Of a DNA stretch of 64,000 nucleotides, positions 8,576 through 18,085 are shown in pieces. Source of the DNA: Alphaproteobacteria bacterium (GTDB taxonomy: Bacteria; Pseudomonadota; Alphaproteobacteria; Rhodobacterales; Rhodobacteraceae); the NCBI GenBank assembly GCA_003331935.1, contig QOQE01000005.1:1-64000 (forward strand), read 5' to 3'. Below the pieces are notes generated by a model, which worked only from the letters and a program-made list of their open reading frames with translations, did no database searches and was not told the DNA's origin. Position 1 is the stretch's first letter, and each line of letters begins with the position of its first letter. The position numbers and the translations under genes are program-made.

Positions 8576-9673
8576 ATGAGTGCAGAAATTCAAAAATACA
8601 TTAGTGAAATTTCAAACTCTTTTAGCTTAATCTCTAGAAGGATACAGTTTGAAACACTTAAAGATAGGATATCTAGTAAGACATTGGAATGTGAAAACCC
8701 GGACATATGGAAAGATCAATCTTTAGCAAAGGGGTTAATGAGAGAAAGGCAAGATTTAATAGAGAAGTTTGAAACCTTTACAAAGCTCACGAATGAATTT
8801 GACGACATCAAGACTCTTTACGAAATTGGAGCAAAAGAAAAAGATGAGGTGCTATTAATCGAACTAGAAAGCTCGTTCTCAAAGTTAAAAGTTGAGGCTG
8901 CAGAAATGGAAGTCTTGTCCTTGCTCGATGGAGAAGCGGATTCAAATGATTCTTTTTTAGAAATAAATTCTGGTGCTGGAGGAACTGAAAGTTGTGATTG
9001 GGCACAAATGCTTGCGAGGATGTATTACAGATGGGCTGAAAAGAAAAAATATAAGATTGAGCTAATCTCCGAGAGTTCTGGTGACGAAGCTGGCATAAAA
9101 TCATGTTGTTATAAAATTAGTGGGAATAATGCGTACGGATGGCTGAAAGCTGAAAGCGGAGTTCATCGACTCGTTCGCATATCTCCCTTTGACAGTTCAT
9201 CACGAAGGCATACTTCATTTTCGTCTGTGTGGGTTTATCCCGTAGTAGACGACAATTTTGATATAGAGATTAATCCGTCCGAGCTACGCGTTGACACTTT
9301 TAGATCATCAGGACCAGGGGGTCAGCATGCAAACAAAACAGACTCCGCTGTAAGAATAACACATTTGCCAACAGGTATAGTTGTAACTAGTTCTGAAAAA
9401 TCGCAGCATCAAAACAGAGCAAATTGTATGACAGCATTAAAATCTAGATTGTACGATCTAGAGATGCGCAAAAGGAATGAAAGCATACAAGAGAGCCATA
9501 ACCAAAAGGGGGAAGCGGGTTGGGGTAATCAAATAAGATCTTACGTGCTTCACCCTTACCAAATGGTGAAAGACCTAAGAAGTGGAAAAGAAAGTAGTGA
9601 TAGCCAAAAGGTTCTAGATGGTAATTTAGATGCTTTTATGTCCTCAGTATTATCTTTAACATCTTCTAAATAG
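8576..9673 (+). CDS. prfB: Peptide chain release factor 2
   Basis: Class I release factor reading UAA and UGA stops. I start it at ATG 8576 (365 aa): the open frame reaches back to a TTG at 8543, but those 11 residues are a hydrophobic AT-rich run not found in the family. The stop-recognition tripeptide is SPF (203-205), which identifies RF2 and not RF1, and the catalytic GGQ is at 248-250 in SSGPGGQHANK. The gene reads through without the programmed +1 frameshift used in many other bacteria. The usual alphaproteobacterial upstream genes amiC and mrcA are not between rne and prfB here. Confidence 0.95.
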   Translation: MSAEIQKYISEISNSFSLISRRIQFETLKDRISSKTLECENPDIWKDQSLAKGLMRERQDLIEKFETFTKLTNEFDDIKTLYEIGAKEKDEVLLIELESSFSKLKVEAAEMEVLSLLDGEADSNDSFLEINSGAGGTESCDWAQMLARMYYRWAEKKKYKIELISESSGDEAGIKSCCYKISGNNAYGWLKAESGVHRLVRISPFDSSSRRHTSFSSVWVYPVVDDNFDIEINPSELRVDTFRSSGPGGQHANKTDSAVRITHLPTGIVVTSSEKSQHQNRANCMTALKSRLYDLEMRKRNESIQESHNQKGEAGWGNQIRSYVLHPYQMVKDLRSGKESSDSQKVLDGNLDAFMSSVLSLTSSK

Positions 9674-9674
9674 G

Positions 9675-10154
9675 TTATTTCTTTTTCTCTGGTGCGTTCT
9701 CAAACGGATTATCCGTACGCTGAACAGTTCCTTCAAAGTGTGCGCCGCTTTCAATTGCTATTGCTTTATGTATTATGTCACCTTGAACCCTAGCTTTATT
9801 TGTTAGACGTACTTTTAGGCCACGCACGCACCCAATTACGTTCCCATTAATAATCACGTCATCTGCTATAATTTCTCCTTTGATTTTTGAGGTTTCGCCT
9901 ACCGTTAGTAAATGAGCTTGAATATCTCCTTCTATAATTCCCTCAATCTGAATATCTCCAGAAGTTAAAAGATTGCCTTTAACTTTAAGATCACTTGATA
10001 AAACAGATGGGGCAACTTTTGTGAAGACCTTATTTTCGACGGGCGGACTTGAGGTTTCCATTGCAGATTTATCTTCCTTTGTATCCTTTGGTGGTATTGG
10101 TACAGGCGCTACTACCACATCTTTATTTTCAGATTTTTTTGATTTACTAAACAT
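9675..10154 (-). CDS. Bactofilin family cytoskeletal protein
   Basis: Bactofilins polymerise without nucleotide into membrane-associated filaments that position cell-wall enzymes. The 159-residue protein has the characteristic layout: disordered Lys/Pro-rich N-terminus (1-45), a central right-handed beta-helix domain (about 50-140) with repeated short Gly/Ile turns such as IEGIIEGDI and GDIIHKAIAIESGAHFEG, and a short disordered tail. The partner M23 peptidase gene usually found upstream in alphaproteobacteria is absent; the flanking 295 bp are non-coding. It is convergent with prfB, with one base between the stops. Confidence 0.9.
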   Translation of the reverse strand: MFSKSKKSENKDVVVAPVPIPPKDTKEDKSAMETSSPPVENKVFTKVAPSVLSSDLKVKGNLLTSGDIQIEGIIEGDIQAHLLTVGETSKIKGEIIADDVIINGNVIGCVRGLKVRLTNKARVQGDIIHKAIAIESGAHFEGTVQRTDNPFENAPEKKK

Positions 10155-10404
10155 ATTTGTACCTATGGATTAATTTACTGTTAATTAAATATCTTCGCTT
10201 ATTTCTTAAACTCAAAGAGTCGAGCTCCTAACAAAATTATAATGACAACCTTTAAAGCTGTAAACATATTACACTATTTCTATCTCTTTAACTATTTGAC
10301 TTCTCGTTGATCATTGGCAAAAATTTCACCAGTTAAACAAAAAGGGTATGGGGAACCTAAACTATCTTTTTATTCTACACAATTTATTTTTTAGTTTAGA
10401 GTCT

Positions 10405-10430
10405 AAAATAAGTTTACGTTAGCTTATTTT
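10405..10430. repeat. 8 bp inverted repeat downstream of the peroxiredoxin gene
   Basis: AAAATAAG (10405-10412) and CTTATTTT (10423-10430) are perfect complements around a 10-nt loop. It lies 20 bp after the stop of the minus-strand peroxiredoxin gene, so it may be a weak terminator, but the stem is almost all A/T and no clear U-run follows. It could also be an operator for the bactofilin gene. The rest of the 295 bp between the two genes (10155-10449) shows no coding sequence or RNA gene. Confidence 0.35.
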
Positions 10431-10449
10431 GAGAATTTCTTGATAGCTC

Positions 10450-10923
10450 TTAAATCATTTCTTTGCATTTATCAAAAACTTGGTTCACATGGTCGTCGAC
10501 TTTAACTTTTCTCCAAATGTGCTTCGTTACCAAATTCTTATCAAATAAAAATGTCGACCTTTCAGCTCCCATATATTTTTTTCCATACATCGATTTTTCT
10601 TTCCATGCATTTAAATCCTGAATAAGTTGGGTTTGCGGGTCAGAAATCAGAGAAAATTGCAAATCAAGTTTTTTAGAAAATGAAATGTGGCTGGCTAACG
10701 TATCTTTGGATAACCCAAAAATTTCAACTCCTAACGACTTGAAGTCTGAATATCTTTCATTAAACTCCCGTGCTTCTCTGGTGCATCCAGAGGTGTTGTC
10801 TTTTGGGTAAATGAAAAGGATAGTCCAGTGACCTAGCAAATTGGTTTCGCTACACGTATTTAAAATTGTAGCCTCTAAACTAAAGCTTGGAATCTTATCG
10901 TGCAAGCTTATCTCATTCTTCAT
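10450..10923 (-). CDS. bcp: Bcp/PrxQ-type thioredoxin-dependent peroxiredoxin
   Basis: Thiol peroxidase that reduces H2O2 and organic hydroperoxides in the cytoplasm. The 157-residue length and the motif YPKDNTSGCTREAREF identify the BCP/PrxQ family, with the peroxidatic cysteine at Cys47. The resolving cysteine found five residues later in many members is Arg52 here, so this looks like a 1-Cys-type member or one that uses Cys24 or Cys152. The gene is divergent from the large AsmA-like gene, which matches a neighbourhood common in alphaproteobacteria. Confidence 0.92.
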   Translation of the reverse strand: MKNEISLHDKIPSFSLEATILNTCSETNLLGHWTILFIYPKDNTSGCTREAREFNERYSDFKSLGVEIFGLSKDTLASHISFSKKLDLQFSLISDPQTQLIQDLNAWKEKSMYGKKYMGAERSTFLFDKNLVTKHIWRKVKVDDHVNQVFDKCKEMI

Positions 10924-11004
10924 GTAAACATCCTTTTTTTTATAGGTCAGCTAATTTATATACTTTATAATGGAACTACATTCGTACATTAATCAAGAAC
11001 AAAA

Positions 11005-14000
11005 GTGAGTACAGATAGTAAACATATGCTTGGTATTTTGAAAAAGTATTCTTCAAGTGTAAGAAAGCGCCTAGCTTTAGGGGGTTCTTTGCTTCTAGCG
11101 CTGATATTGACCGCTACAATTATCTCTTCACTTTTTCTATCGGACACAGCTCTCCAAAAACTAGCGCGCTCACAGTATCTACAAAGCAAGGTCTATAAAG
11201 TCTTAAAGCAAAACGAAATATATCCAGAAAATCTTATATCTATAGAATTTAGAACGTTCGGCATTGCCCATGTAAATATTGATAAAGCTGAACTTAAAAA
11301 ATTCGGCACTTTAGTTTGTCATGATATTAATTTTAAAGTTGATTTTATCAAATATTGGCTTGGTCTGAGTTTTGTTAATGAAGTGTCTATTAAGGAGTTA
11401 GTATATAACTTGCCTAAAAAGCTAAGCCTGAATTCTAATGAAGCGGTTGGCTTAGATGTCCAATTCCTTACTCCTTATTTATACCAATCTTTGAACAAGC
11501 TTTATTCAAAATCAATTTATATCAAAAAAGGATCGCTCAAAATTGAGAGTGAGACATTTGAATTTAGGAATATTCATCTAGCTAAAAATAAAGAATTATT
11601 AACTGCCGAAGCAAGCTTGGGTCATGACAAAAACTTAGACGGAACGTCTTTTTCTGCTCTGGCTAATCTGTCATTAAATAATGCAAATATTTTGAATTTT
11701 AATATTGACCTGCAAGCCAATGATTTTAAATCCTTTTTTCGTCTTGGAAACTTATCAAAAATGGTTCGTTCGTTTTTAGACAGCTCTGTTAGCGATGCGG
11801 CCTTGCTGATTAAAAATCCCATAGCCGCTAAATTAGTCGGCGCTTATGATTTAAATTCTACTAATTTCGAGTTTGAATTATCTAATCCAACAGACCGTTT
11901 TGGTTTTAAATCAACAATCAATATACTAAAGTCAGTCAATGCGCAAAGCTTGCTCTTTAAAAATGCTGAACTAGGTTTAAAAGATTTTTCCCTTCTGTTA
12001 TCTGACTTGGACGTTAATCTAACTGATCAAACCTTTGAAGCAAGAGGAACTGAAGTCTTCACTCCAAATGCAAGTCCGTTTGGTTTTTTGGATAAAGTAA
12101 TCATTAAGGGTATGTTTCCTTCCTCAGACAACATCTTAGCCAAAATAAATATAATTGGTGAAGACCCATCTAGGTTAAACGCAAGCTTAAAGATAGTAGA
12201 TTCTTCAATTGGATCAGATGATGAATCCCCTTTATTTGATTTTTTTGTAGCTTTAGAGTCTTTAAAAAAAACAAATTTGAAGGAGTTAGGTTTTTTATCT
12301 CGCCTTTTTTCTTTAGAAGACAATTCAGGGATAAACTTATCAAATGCAGTTGCTCAAGTTGGTGTTAGGTTTGGAAGGCAGAGCATCGAATTTAAATCAT
12401 TTAAAGGAAAAATAGATGAGCTAATTTATCTAAAAAATAATAAATCTTTTATTGAGTTTGACAACATAGATCTTGAGGCAAATTCCCAGCAGGGTTACGC
12501 AACTATCCGTTCATTGACAAAGGTTAAGTCTTCGATGAGAAAATATAAAGATATAGTATTAGAATTTAGCTCAACCCGAGATATCGAAAAAGAAAAGGAA
12601 GTTACCTTAAGCTTTAAATCAAATATTGGTGATCTTATTTCCCTGACCACGCAACCGAACAATAATCTAACGTGGGTTGATTTTCTTACTGCCTCTCAAG
12701 GAGAAAAAGAAGTTTTATTTACATATACCAAAGAGGTCTCTCTTAATAAAATTGAAGATTTCTTCACGCTTGAAGACATTATGTTTGAGCTTGATATAGA
12801 AAATTTAAAAATTCCTTTAACTGCTGAGAATACTCTTGAATTAGCAACACTTAATCTCAAAGGCATAGGGGATACCATTTTTTTTGATGGTGTTATAGCT
12901 TCTAATAATAAAGAAATCAGAGGTTCAATTTATAATGGACTCCCTCACATATTAAGTAAAAATAAAGATAGAAACCTAATTATGTTCATTGAGAATTTTA
13001 GTTCGAATGATTTTTTCCCTAAATTTTCAGCGTTCAGTGTAAATGGTCCGATCGAGCTTACGTTTTTGCCCGTCGGAAAGAATGAAAAGACTGTTGTTCG
13101 AAGTAATATAAAAGTTACAAATGCAAATGTACATATCCCATCGCTAGCACTAAAAAAAATGAAAGGAGTTTACGGTAAACTGAAGTTCGACTTTACAAAA
13201 GATAATAAATCTAGCTTCGAATACTCGCAAAATAACGTCTTCGTTTCTGGGAGCGGTATTCATGAAACTATTTTTAAAGTTAACAAGGTAAATTATTCCA
13301 GCATTAAAACTCCAGATATTCAAATTAGAGAAGCAACGTTTGAAAAGTTTAGCAACTATAATCAATTTAAAACTAATAAAGGAACCATATCCCTAGACTT
13401 TTTAACTAACCTAAGTTTCAAAAATAGAAAGATACCTCTTGATATAGTTTTTAGTGACCTCGTTGTAACTTTCAACAAAAATGTATTTTTGGAATCAGTC
13501 AAAGGTGAAGTTCGATCGTTTAAAGGTCTTAGAGGGTACGCAAAGGCAGAGTTTTTATCGAAATCAAATCTTGAAGTAATTCTAAGTCCACACAAAGAAA
13601 GTGGGATAAATTTGGTTGTCTCAGGCAACGACGCCGGTGAGCTGTTGCGTAGAGGAGATTACTATAAAAACGGTTTCGGTGGTATTTTTAAGGCATCTAT
13701 TGTCTATAAGAACAAAAATCAAATAGATGGCTCGGTTAAGATCCAGGATTTTAGGTTGAAGAATGCTCCGGTATTAGCTCAGATTATTTCCTCTGCCAGT
13801 ATAGTAGGATTGCTTGATAATCTTAACGGTAATGGGCTGTTATTTACAAAAATAGAAGGAACCTTTGTTTATAAAGAAGATAAGCTAACTCTGAAAGATG
13901 GAGTGGCAGTAGGACCCTCACTTGGATTAACTATGAATGGTTTTGAGCGATATGGAAAAAGAGAAAATATCGTTGATGTGAGAGGAGTTGTTTCTCCAGT

Positions 14001-14187
14001 GTATATAATAAACGGGGTGGTAAAAGCCATTCCTATAATTGGCAAAATCTTTGGTGGTGAAAAAGGTGAGGGTGTTTTTGGAGTTTCATATAAAGTGCTA
14101 GGCAAGTCAAGTAATCCAAAAGTGTTAGTTAACCCACTCTCGATTCTTACTCCTGGTGCGTTTAGAAAGATATTTAGTGTTGAATAG
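11005..14187 (+). CDS. AsmA-like/YhdP-type large envelope protein
   Basis: Very large (1,060 aa) protein with a single N-terminal membrane helix (about residues 22-47) and a long beta-rich periplasmic remainder. The C-terminal 250 residues, with LSPHKESGINLVVSGNDAG and a GLTMNGFERYG region, resemble the DUF3971/AsmA-like C-terminal domain of alphaproteobacterial proteins encoded beside bcp. AsmA-like proteins are thought to form hydrophobic grooves that bridge the periplasm and carry phospholipid to the outer membrane; that role is inferred from the family. The start is GTG 11005, or ATG 11026 (1,053 aa); neither has a convincing ribosome site. A TATAAT occurs at 10966-10971. Confidence 0.82.
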   Translation: MSTDSKHMLGILKKYSSSVRKRLALGGSLLLALILTATIISSLFLSDTALQKLARSQYLQSKVYKVLKQNEIYPENLISIEFRTFGIAHVNIDKAELKKFGTLVCHDINFKVDFIKYWLGLSFVNEVSIKELVYNLPKKLSLNSNEAVGLDVQFLTPYLYQSLNKLYSKSIYIKKGSLKIESETFEFRNIHLAKNKELLTAEASLGHDKNLDGTSFSALANLSLNNANILNFNIDLQANDFKSFFRLGNLSKMVRSFLDSSVSDAALLIKNPIAAKLVGAYDLNSTNFEFELSNPTDRFGFKSTINILKSVNAQSLLFKNAELGLKDFSLLLSDLDVNLTDQTFEARGTEVFTPNASPFGFLDKVIIKGMFPSSDNILAKINIIGEDPSRLNASLKIVDSSIGSDDESPLFDFFVALESLKKTNLKELGFLSRLFSLEDNSGINLSNAVAQVGVRFGRQSIEFKSFKGKIDELIYLKNNKSFIEFDNIDLEANSQQGYATIRSLTKVKSSMRKYKDIVLEFSSTRDIEKEKEVTLSFKSNIGDLISLTTQPNNNLTWVDFLTASQGEKEVLFTYTKEVSLNKIEDFFTLEDIMFELDIENLKIPLTAENTLELATLNLKGIGDTIFFDGVIASNNKEIRGSIYNGLPHILSKNKDRNLIMFIENFSSNDFFPKFSAFSVNGPIELTFLPVGKNEKTVVRSNIKVTNANVHIPSLALKKMKGVYGKLKFDFTKDNKSSFEYSQNNVFVSGSGIHETIFKVNKVNYSSIKTPDIQIREATFEKFSNYNQFKTNKGTISLDFLTNLSFKNRKIPLDIVFSDLVVTFNKNVFLESVKGEVRSFKGLRGYAKAEFLSKSNLEVILSPHKESGINLVVSGNDAGELLRRGDYYKNGFGGIFKASIVYKNKNQIDGSVKIQDFRLKNAPVLAQIISSASIVGLLDNLNGNGLLFTKIEGTFVYKEDKLTLKDGVAVGPSLGLTMNGFERYGKRENIVDVRGVVSPVYIINGVVKAIPIIGKIFGGEKGEGVFGVSYKVLGKSSNPKVLVNPLSILTPGAFRKIFSVE

Positions 14188-14201
14188 ATTGGTAAGATAC
14201 G

Positions 14202-15254
14202 ATGAGTGATTATTTAGAAAACTATAACTTTTTTTATCCCGATGATTTAGTTGCTTTGAGCCCCTTAGCTAAAAAAGATCATGCAAATATGCTTGTCTTT
14301 AAGGAAAATAGTTTTTCTCATCAAAAAGTATTCGATTTGCTGAAACATATTTCTGAAAATGATTTATTAGTTTTTAATAATACTAAGGTCTTGCCATGTA
14401 GACTGATTGGACAAAGAGTCCGGCTGGAGCAAGAAACTACAAAAACAAAAGTAAGTGTTACTTTAAATAAAGTTATTGATCAGAATATATGGACTACATT
14501 TTGTAAGCCACTTAAAAAACTTAAAGAAGGTGATAAAATTATTTTTTCAGAAGAACTACATGCTAATATAATTTCCTTTAGTGCTGGACAATGCGTCATG
14601 AGCTTCGAGACTGGAGGTAGAGAGTTCATATCATGCTTAAAAGAAATAGGGGATATGCCTCTGCCACCATACATTACTAAAAAACGTGGTGCAAAAAAGA
14701 AAGATTTTAAAACTTATCAATCGCCTTTCGCTGAAGTTAATGGATCTGTAGCAGCCCCTACGGCGTCTTTGCATTTTTCCAATGAATTTTTAGTGAGCTT
14801 AAAGAAAAAAAATATCCCTCACTGTTTTATTACATTGCATGTAAGTGGGGGGACTTTTTTGCCAATTCGTGAAAAAAACCTTAAAAATCACAAAATGCAT
14901 TCTGAGTATGCAAGTGTTGAAGAAAATGCTGCATTACAAATACGCAAGACGCTTAAAAGGGGAGGAAAATTAATTGCCGTTGGTACAACGGTTATGAGAG
15001 TATTAGAGAGTTCTGTTTTTGCTGATAATGGTTTTCAAGCATTTGATGGGTCAGTTGACACTTTTATTAAGCCAGGCCACCATTTTAAAGTATGTTCAGG
15101 TTTGTTTACCAATTTTCATCTGCCAAAATCCACTCTTTTTATCCTTGTAAATGCCTTTATAGGTATCAAAAATGCTAAAAAGCTTTATAACCTAGCAATA
15201 AAAAAAAGATATAGACTCTTTTCATATGGTGATTGCAGTCTATTGTTTCCGTAA
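14202..15254 (+). CDS. queA: S-adenosylmethionine:tRNA ribosyltransferase-isomerase
   Basis: Transfers and isomerises the ribosyl group of SAM onto preQ1 in tRNA to form epoxyqueuosine, a late step of queuosine synthesis. The 350-residue length is normal. Recognisable segments are the N-terminal FYPDDLVALSPLAKKDHANMLVF, the LLVFNNTKVLPCRL motif, MPLPPYI, and the C-terminal FTNFHLPKSTLFILVNAFIG. tgt, which commonly follows queA, is not next to it here; lpdA follows after 52 bp. The ATG lies 14 bp after the upstream gene. Confidence 0.95.
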   Translation: MSDYLENYNFFYPDDLVALSPLAKKDHANMLVFKENSFSHQKVFDLLKHISENDLLVFNNTKVLPCRLIGQRVRLEQETTKTKVSVTLNKVIDQNIWTTFCKPLKKLKEGDKIIFSEELHANIISFSAGQCVMSFETGGREFISCLKEIGDMPLPPYITKKRGAKKKDFKTYQSPFAEVNGSVAAPTASLHFSNEFLVSLKKKNIPHCFITLHVSGGTFLPIREKNLKNHKMHSEYASVEENAALQIRKTLKRGGKLIAVGTTVMRVLESSVFADNGFQAFDGSVDTFIKPGHHFKVCSGLFTNFHLPKSTLFILVNAFIGIKNAKKLYNLAIKKRYRLFSYGDCSLLFP

Positions 15255-15306
15255 AGTTTTATTTTAAATTCGTAAGCTAAGTGTTATATAGTCGTGGGGG
15301 GATAAT

Positions 15307-16692
15307 ATGGATTTTGATTTGGTTATAATTGGTTCAGGGCCTGGGGGTTATGTGGCTGCGATTAGAGGGGCTCAATTAGGTCTAAATGTAGCAATTATTG
15401 AAAAAGAGGCTTTAGGAGGTATATGCCTTAACTGGGGATGTATTCCTACTAAATCATTTTTGAGATCAGCAGAAGTTCTTAAAATTATAAAAAGTTCAGA
15501 AAAATATGGAATTAAAAGCGAATTAGGTCATGTAGATATCAGTGAGATTGTTAAAAGATCTCGTTCAATTGCTAAAAAATTATCCAATGGTGTACAGTAT
15601 CTTTTGAAGAAAAACAAAGTTAGGATCTTTTATGGTGAGGCTTCCTTCAAATCATCCAAATGTATAAAAATTAAGTCTAGAAATAACACAGTTCAAGAAA
15701 TAAGCGGTGAAAATATATGTATTGCCAGTGGTGGCAGGCCACGTGAAATCAGCGGAATTTCAAATCCTAATAGTGTGTGGTTCTATAAAGAAGCTCTTCA
15801 AGTTGAAAAAATTCCTAATAAGCTTCTTGTAGTTGGTTCGGGAGCTATTGGTGTTGAGTTTGCAAGTTTTTTTGCTCAGATGGGCTCTGATGTTTCTTTA
15901 CTAGAGTCAAAGCCCACCATTCTCCCAAATGAAGATCTTGATGTATCAAACTTTGTAGAAAAGCAGTTTTTAAATAGGGGTATTAAGATTTATAAAAACC
16001 ATTCACTTTTATCTTTTCGTGAAAAAGGAGAGTTATTCGAGGCCGAGTTGAAAAGCAAAGATAAAATGCTTAGCTTGGAGTTCGACAAGGCTATTTTAGC
16101 TGTAGGTATTGTTGGTAATATAGAAAATCTAAATCTTGAGGGCGTGAACATTAAAGTTTCAAATGGTAGCATTTTAGTGGATGAATTCTGTAGGACAAAT
16201 GTAGATAATATTTATGCGATAGGAGATGTCGCAAGCCCACCGTGGCTAGCACACAAAGCAAGTCATGAAGGTATTTCCGTTGCTGAACAAGTTGCTGAAT
16301 TGGAGGTGCATCCTATCAAAAAAGATCGAATACCAGCTTGTACCTATTGTGATCCCGAAGTAGCAAGTATTGGCCTCACCGAAAAGGAAGCAGTTGAAAG
16401 GAATATTGAGTATAAGGTTGGAATGTTTCCTTTCAGTGCTAATGGTAAAGCAATGGCTATGGGATATGAAAATGGTTTTATTAAAACAATTATTGATAAA
16501 GGGACTGGAGAATTTTTAGGTGTTCACATGGTTGGAATGGGAGTTACTGAATTAATACATAACTATGCTTTGGCGAAGGAAGCGGAGATTATACAAGAAA
16601 ATATTGAAAACACTATTTTTCCTCACCCCACATTATCAGAGGCTATTCATGAAAGTGTTTTAAAAGCATCTGATAAAGAGATACACATATAA
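15307..16692 (+). CDS. lpdA: Dihydrolipoyl dehydrogenase (E3)
   Basis: FAD flavoprotein that reoxidises dihydrolipoamide in 2-oxoacid dehydrogenase complexes and the glycine cleavage system. The 461-residue protein has the FAD-binding GSGPGG (9-14), the redox-active disulfide Cys40-Cys45 in GGICLNWGCIPTKS, a second dinucleotide fold (VVGSGAIGVEFASFF), the FAD-binding AIGDV segment, and the catalytic C-terminal HPTLSEAIHE. A strong G-rich ribosome site precedes the ATG. Position before lipA matches the tail of alphaproteobacterial pyruvate dehydrogenase operons, but the E1/E2 genes are not adjacent here. Confidence 0.95.
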   Translation: MDFDLVIIGSGPGGYVAAIRGAQLGLNVAIIEKEALGGICLNWGCIPTKSFLRSAEVLKIIKSSEKYGIKSELGHVDISEIVKRSRSIAKKLSNGVQYLLKKNKVRIFYGEASFKSSKCIKIKSRNNTVQEISGENICIASGGRPREISGISNPNSVWFYKEALQVEKIPNKLLVVGSGAIGVEFASFFAQMGSDVSLLESKPTILPNEDLDVSNFVEKQFLNRGIKIYKNHSLLSFREKGELFEAELKSKDKMLSLEFDKAILAVGIVGNIENLNLEGVNIKVSNGSILVDEFCRTNVDNIYAIGDVASPPWLAHKASHEGISVAEQVAELEVHPIKKDRIPACTYCDPEVASIGLTEKEAVERNIEYKVGMFPFSANGKAMAMGYENGFIKTIIDKGTGEFLGVHMVGMGVTELIHNYALAKEAEIIQENIENTIFPHPTLSEAIHESVLKASDKEIHI

Positions 16693-16704
16693 TATAAGAA
16701 AAAG

Positions 16705-17673
16705 ATGAATAAAAGATTTCAAATAAGGCATCCTGAAAAGGTTAAAAACCAACCAATACCTATGGCAAAAAAGCCTTCCTGGATAAAGGTGAAAGCACCA
16801 CTATCCGAAGGCTACAGAGAAACAAGGAAGCTTGTAAAGCAAAGTAATCTAAAAACAATCTGTGAAGAGGCCAGTTGTCCTAATATAGGTGATTGTTGGT
16901 CCAGGGGGCATGCCACATTCTTGATTATGGGAGATATCTGTACGAGAGGATGTGCATTTTGTAATGTCAAAACAGGTATGCCTTTAAAGTTAGATTTTTT
17001 AGAGCCAGAAAGAATAGGGCTTTCTGTGCAAAAAATGAATCTAAGACACGTAGTTATTACTAGCGTGGATAGAGACGATTTGCCAGACGGAGGAGCTCAG
17101 CATTATGTAAAAACAATCGAGGCTATAAAAAAACTCTCTCCCTCTACTACAATTGAAATTTTGACGCCAGATTTTTTGAAATGTGATGCTGATGTTATCT
17201 TTCCAATATTAAATGCTGAACCCGATGTTTTTAATCATAACTTAGAAACAGTGCCAAGCCTTTATCCTGTAGTACGACCTGGCGCTAGATATTTTACCTC
17301 ATTGAGATTACTAAGTAGGGTGAAAGAGGCAAATCAGTCCATTTTCACTAAATCAGGAATTATGGTTGGGATGGGTGAGACTAGAATAGAAGTTAGCCAG
17401 CTAATGGATGACTTAAGAGCAGCTAATGTAGATTTCTTAACTATTGGTCAATACTTGCAACCAACTCCTAGGCACTTTCCAGTTAAAGAATTTGTGCTTC
17501 CTGAAACGTTTGAACATTATAAAAAATTAGCACTGGGAAAAGGGTTTCTTTTAGTCTCATCAACACCACTAACAAGATCTTCTTTTCATGCTGATGATGA
17601 TTTTGAACTTTTAAAAGATGCTAGAAGAAAAGCCTTGAATGCTCAAAAAAAAGTTAACAAAAAAAGTTTATGA
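16705..17673 (+). CDS. lipA: Lipoyl synthase
   Basis: Radical-SAM enzyme that inserts two sulfur atoms into protein-bound octanoyl groups to give lipoyl cofactors. Both iron-sulfur sites are intact: the auxiliary cluster Cys53, Cys58, Cys64 and the radical-SAM cluster Cys79, Cys83, Cys86. The C-terminal RSSFHAD motif provides the serine ligand of the auxiliary cluster. The 322-residue length is normal. It sits 12 bp after lpdA, whose product depends on lipoylated partners, and its 3' end overlaps the next gene by 35 bp. Confidence 0.96.
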   Translation: MNKRFQIRHPEKVKNQPIPMAKKPSWIKVKAPLSEGYRETRKLVKQSNLKTICEEASCPNIGDCWSRGHATFLIMGDICTRGCAFCNVKTGMPLKLDFLEPERIGLSVQKMNLRHVVITSVDRDDLPDGGAQHYVKTIEAIKKLSPSTTIEILTPDFLKCDADVIFPILNAEPDVFNHNLETVPSLYPVVRPGARYFTSLRLLSRVKEANQSIFTKSGIMVGMGETRIEVSQLMDDLRAANVDFLTIGQYLQPTPRHFPVKEFVLPETFEHYKKLALGKGFLLVSSTPLTRSSFHADDDFELLKDARRKALNAQKKVNKKSL

Positions 17674-18085
17674 TTGTAAGGCTATTGATCTACTAACTGT
17701 AGTAGCTGATGTAAAATCATATGCAGACTTTATTCCTTTTTGCTCTGACGTTGATATTTACGATAATTTTGTTTCAAAAGAACTCGAGTATTTTTCTGCA
17801 TGTTTATTTATAAATTTTAAATTGGCTACCGAAAACTTTGAAACTAAAGTAGTAGTTAACAGAAAATTAAACATTATTTCAATCACAGGTAATACTAAAC
17901 CTTTCAGATCTTTAATTGCCAAGTGGTCTTTTATTGAAAAAGAAAACTTTTGCGAAGTTACCTTTTCTTTAGATGCAGCGTTTACATCTTATATAAAAGA
18001 GAAACTTGTAGCAATTAGTTTTGAAAAGATAGCAGTAAACATTATTGACGCCTTTGAAAGCAAGGCCAAAGGAAAATTTTTTTAA
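17639..18085 (+). CDS. COQ10/RatA-like START-domain protein (type II toxin-like / ubiquinone-binding)
   Basis: The 148-residue SRPBCC (START-like) protein matches the family of yeast COQ10, a ubiquinone-binding helper of respiration, and E. coli RatA. Evidence is [17 protein letters not shown] (residues 20-36), the beta-sheet core, and the C-terminal amphipathic helix. In alphaproteobacteria this gene follows lipA, and a role in ubiquinone handling is the better inference; the toxin label comes from RatA only. The ATG at 17639 lies inside the end of lipA (35 bp overlap), suggesting translational coupling. The 3' end overlaps the convergent cinA gene by 4 bp. Confidence 0.88.
   Translation: MLKKKLTKKVYDCKAIDLLTVVADVKSYADFIPFCSDVDIYDNFVSKELEYFSACLFINFKLATENFETKVVVNRKLNIISITGNTKPFRSLIAKWSFIEKENFCEVTFSLDAAFTSYIKEKLVAISFEKIAVNIIDAFESKAKGKFF

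Noticed and set aside
8808-9104. Minus-strand open frame inside prfB
   Set aside because: Antisense to a highly conserved gene, low complexity, no family resemblance.
10405-10430. Intrinsic terminator for bcp
   Set aside because: The stem is nearly all A/T and no U-run follows on the minus strand; kept only as an inverted repeat.
17639-18085. Toxin RatA as part of a toxin-antitoxin pair
   Set aside because: No RatB-like antitoxin is adjacent and the position after lipA fits the ubiquinone-related COQ10-like family.
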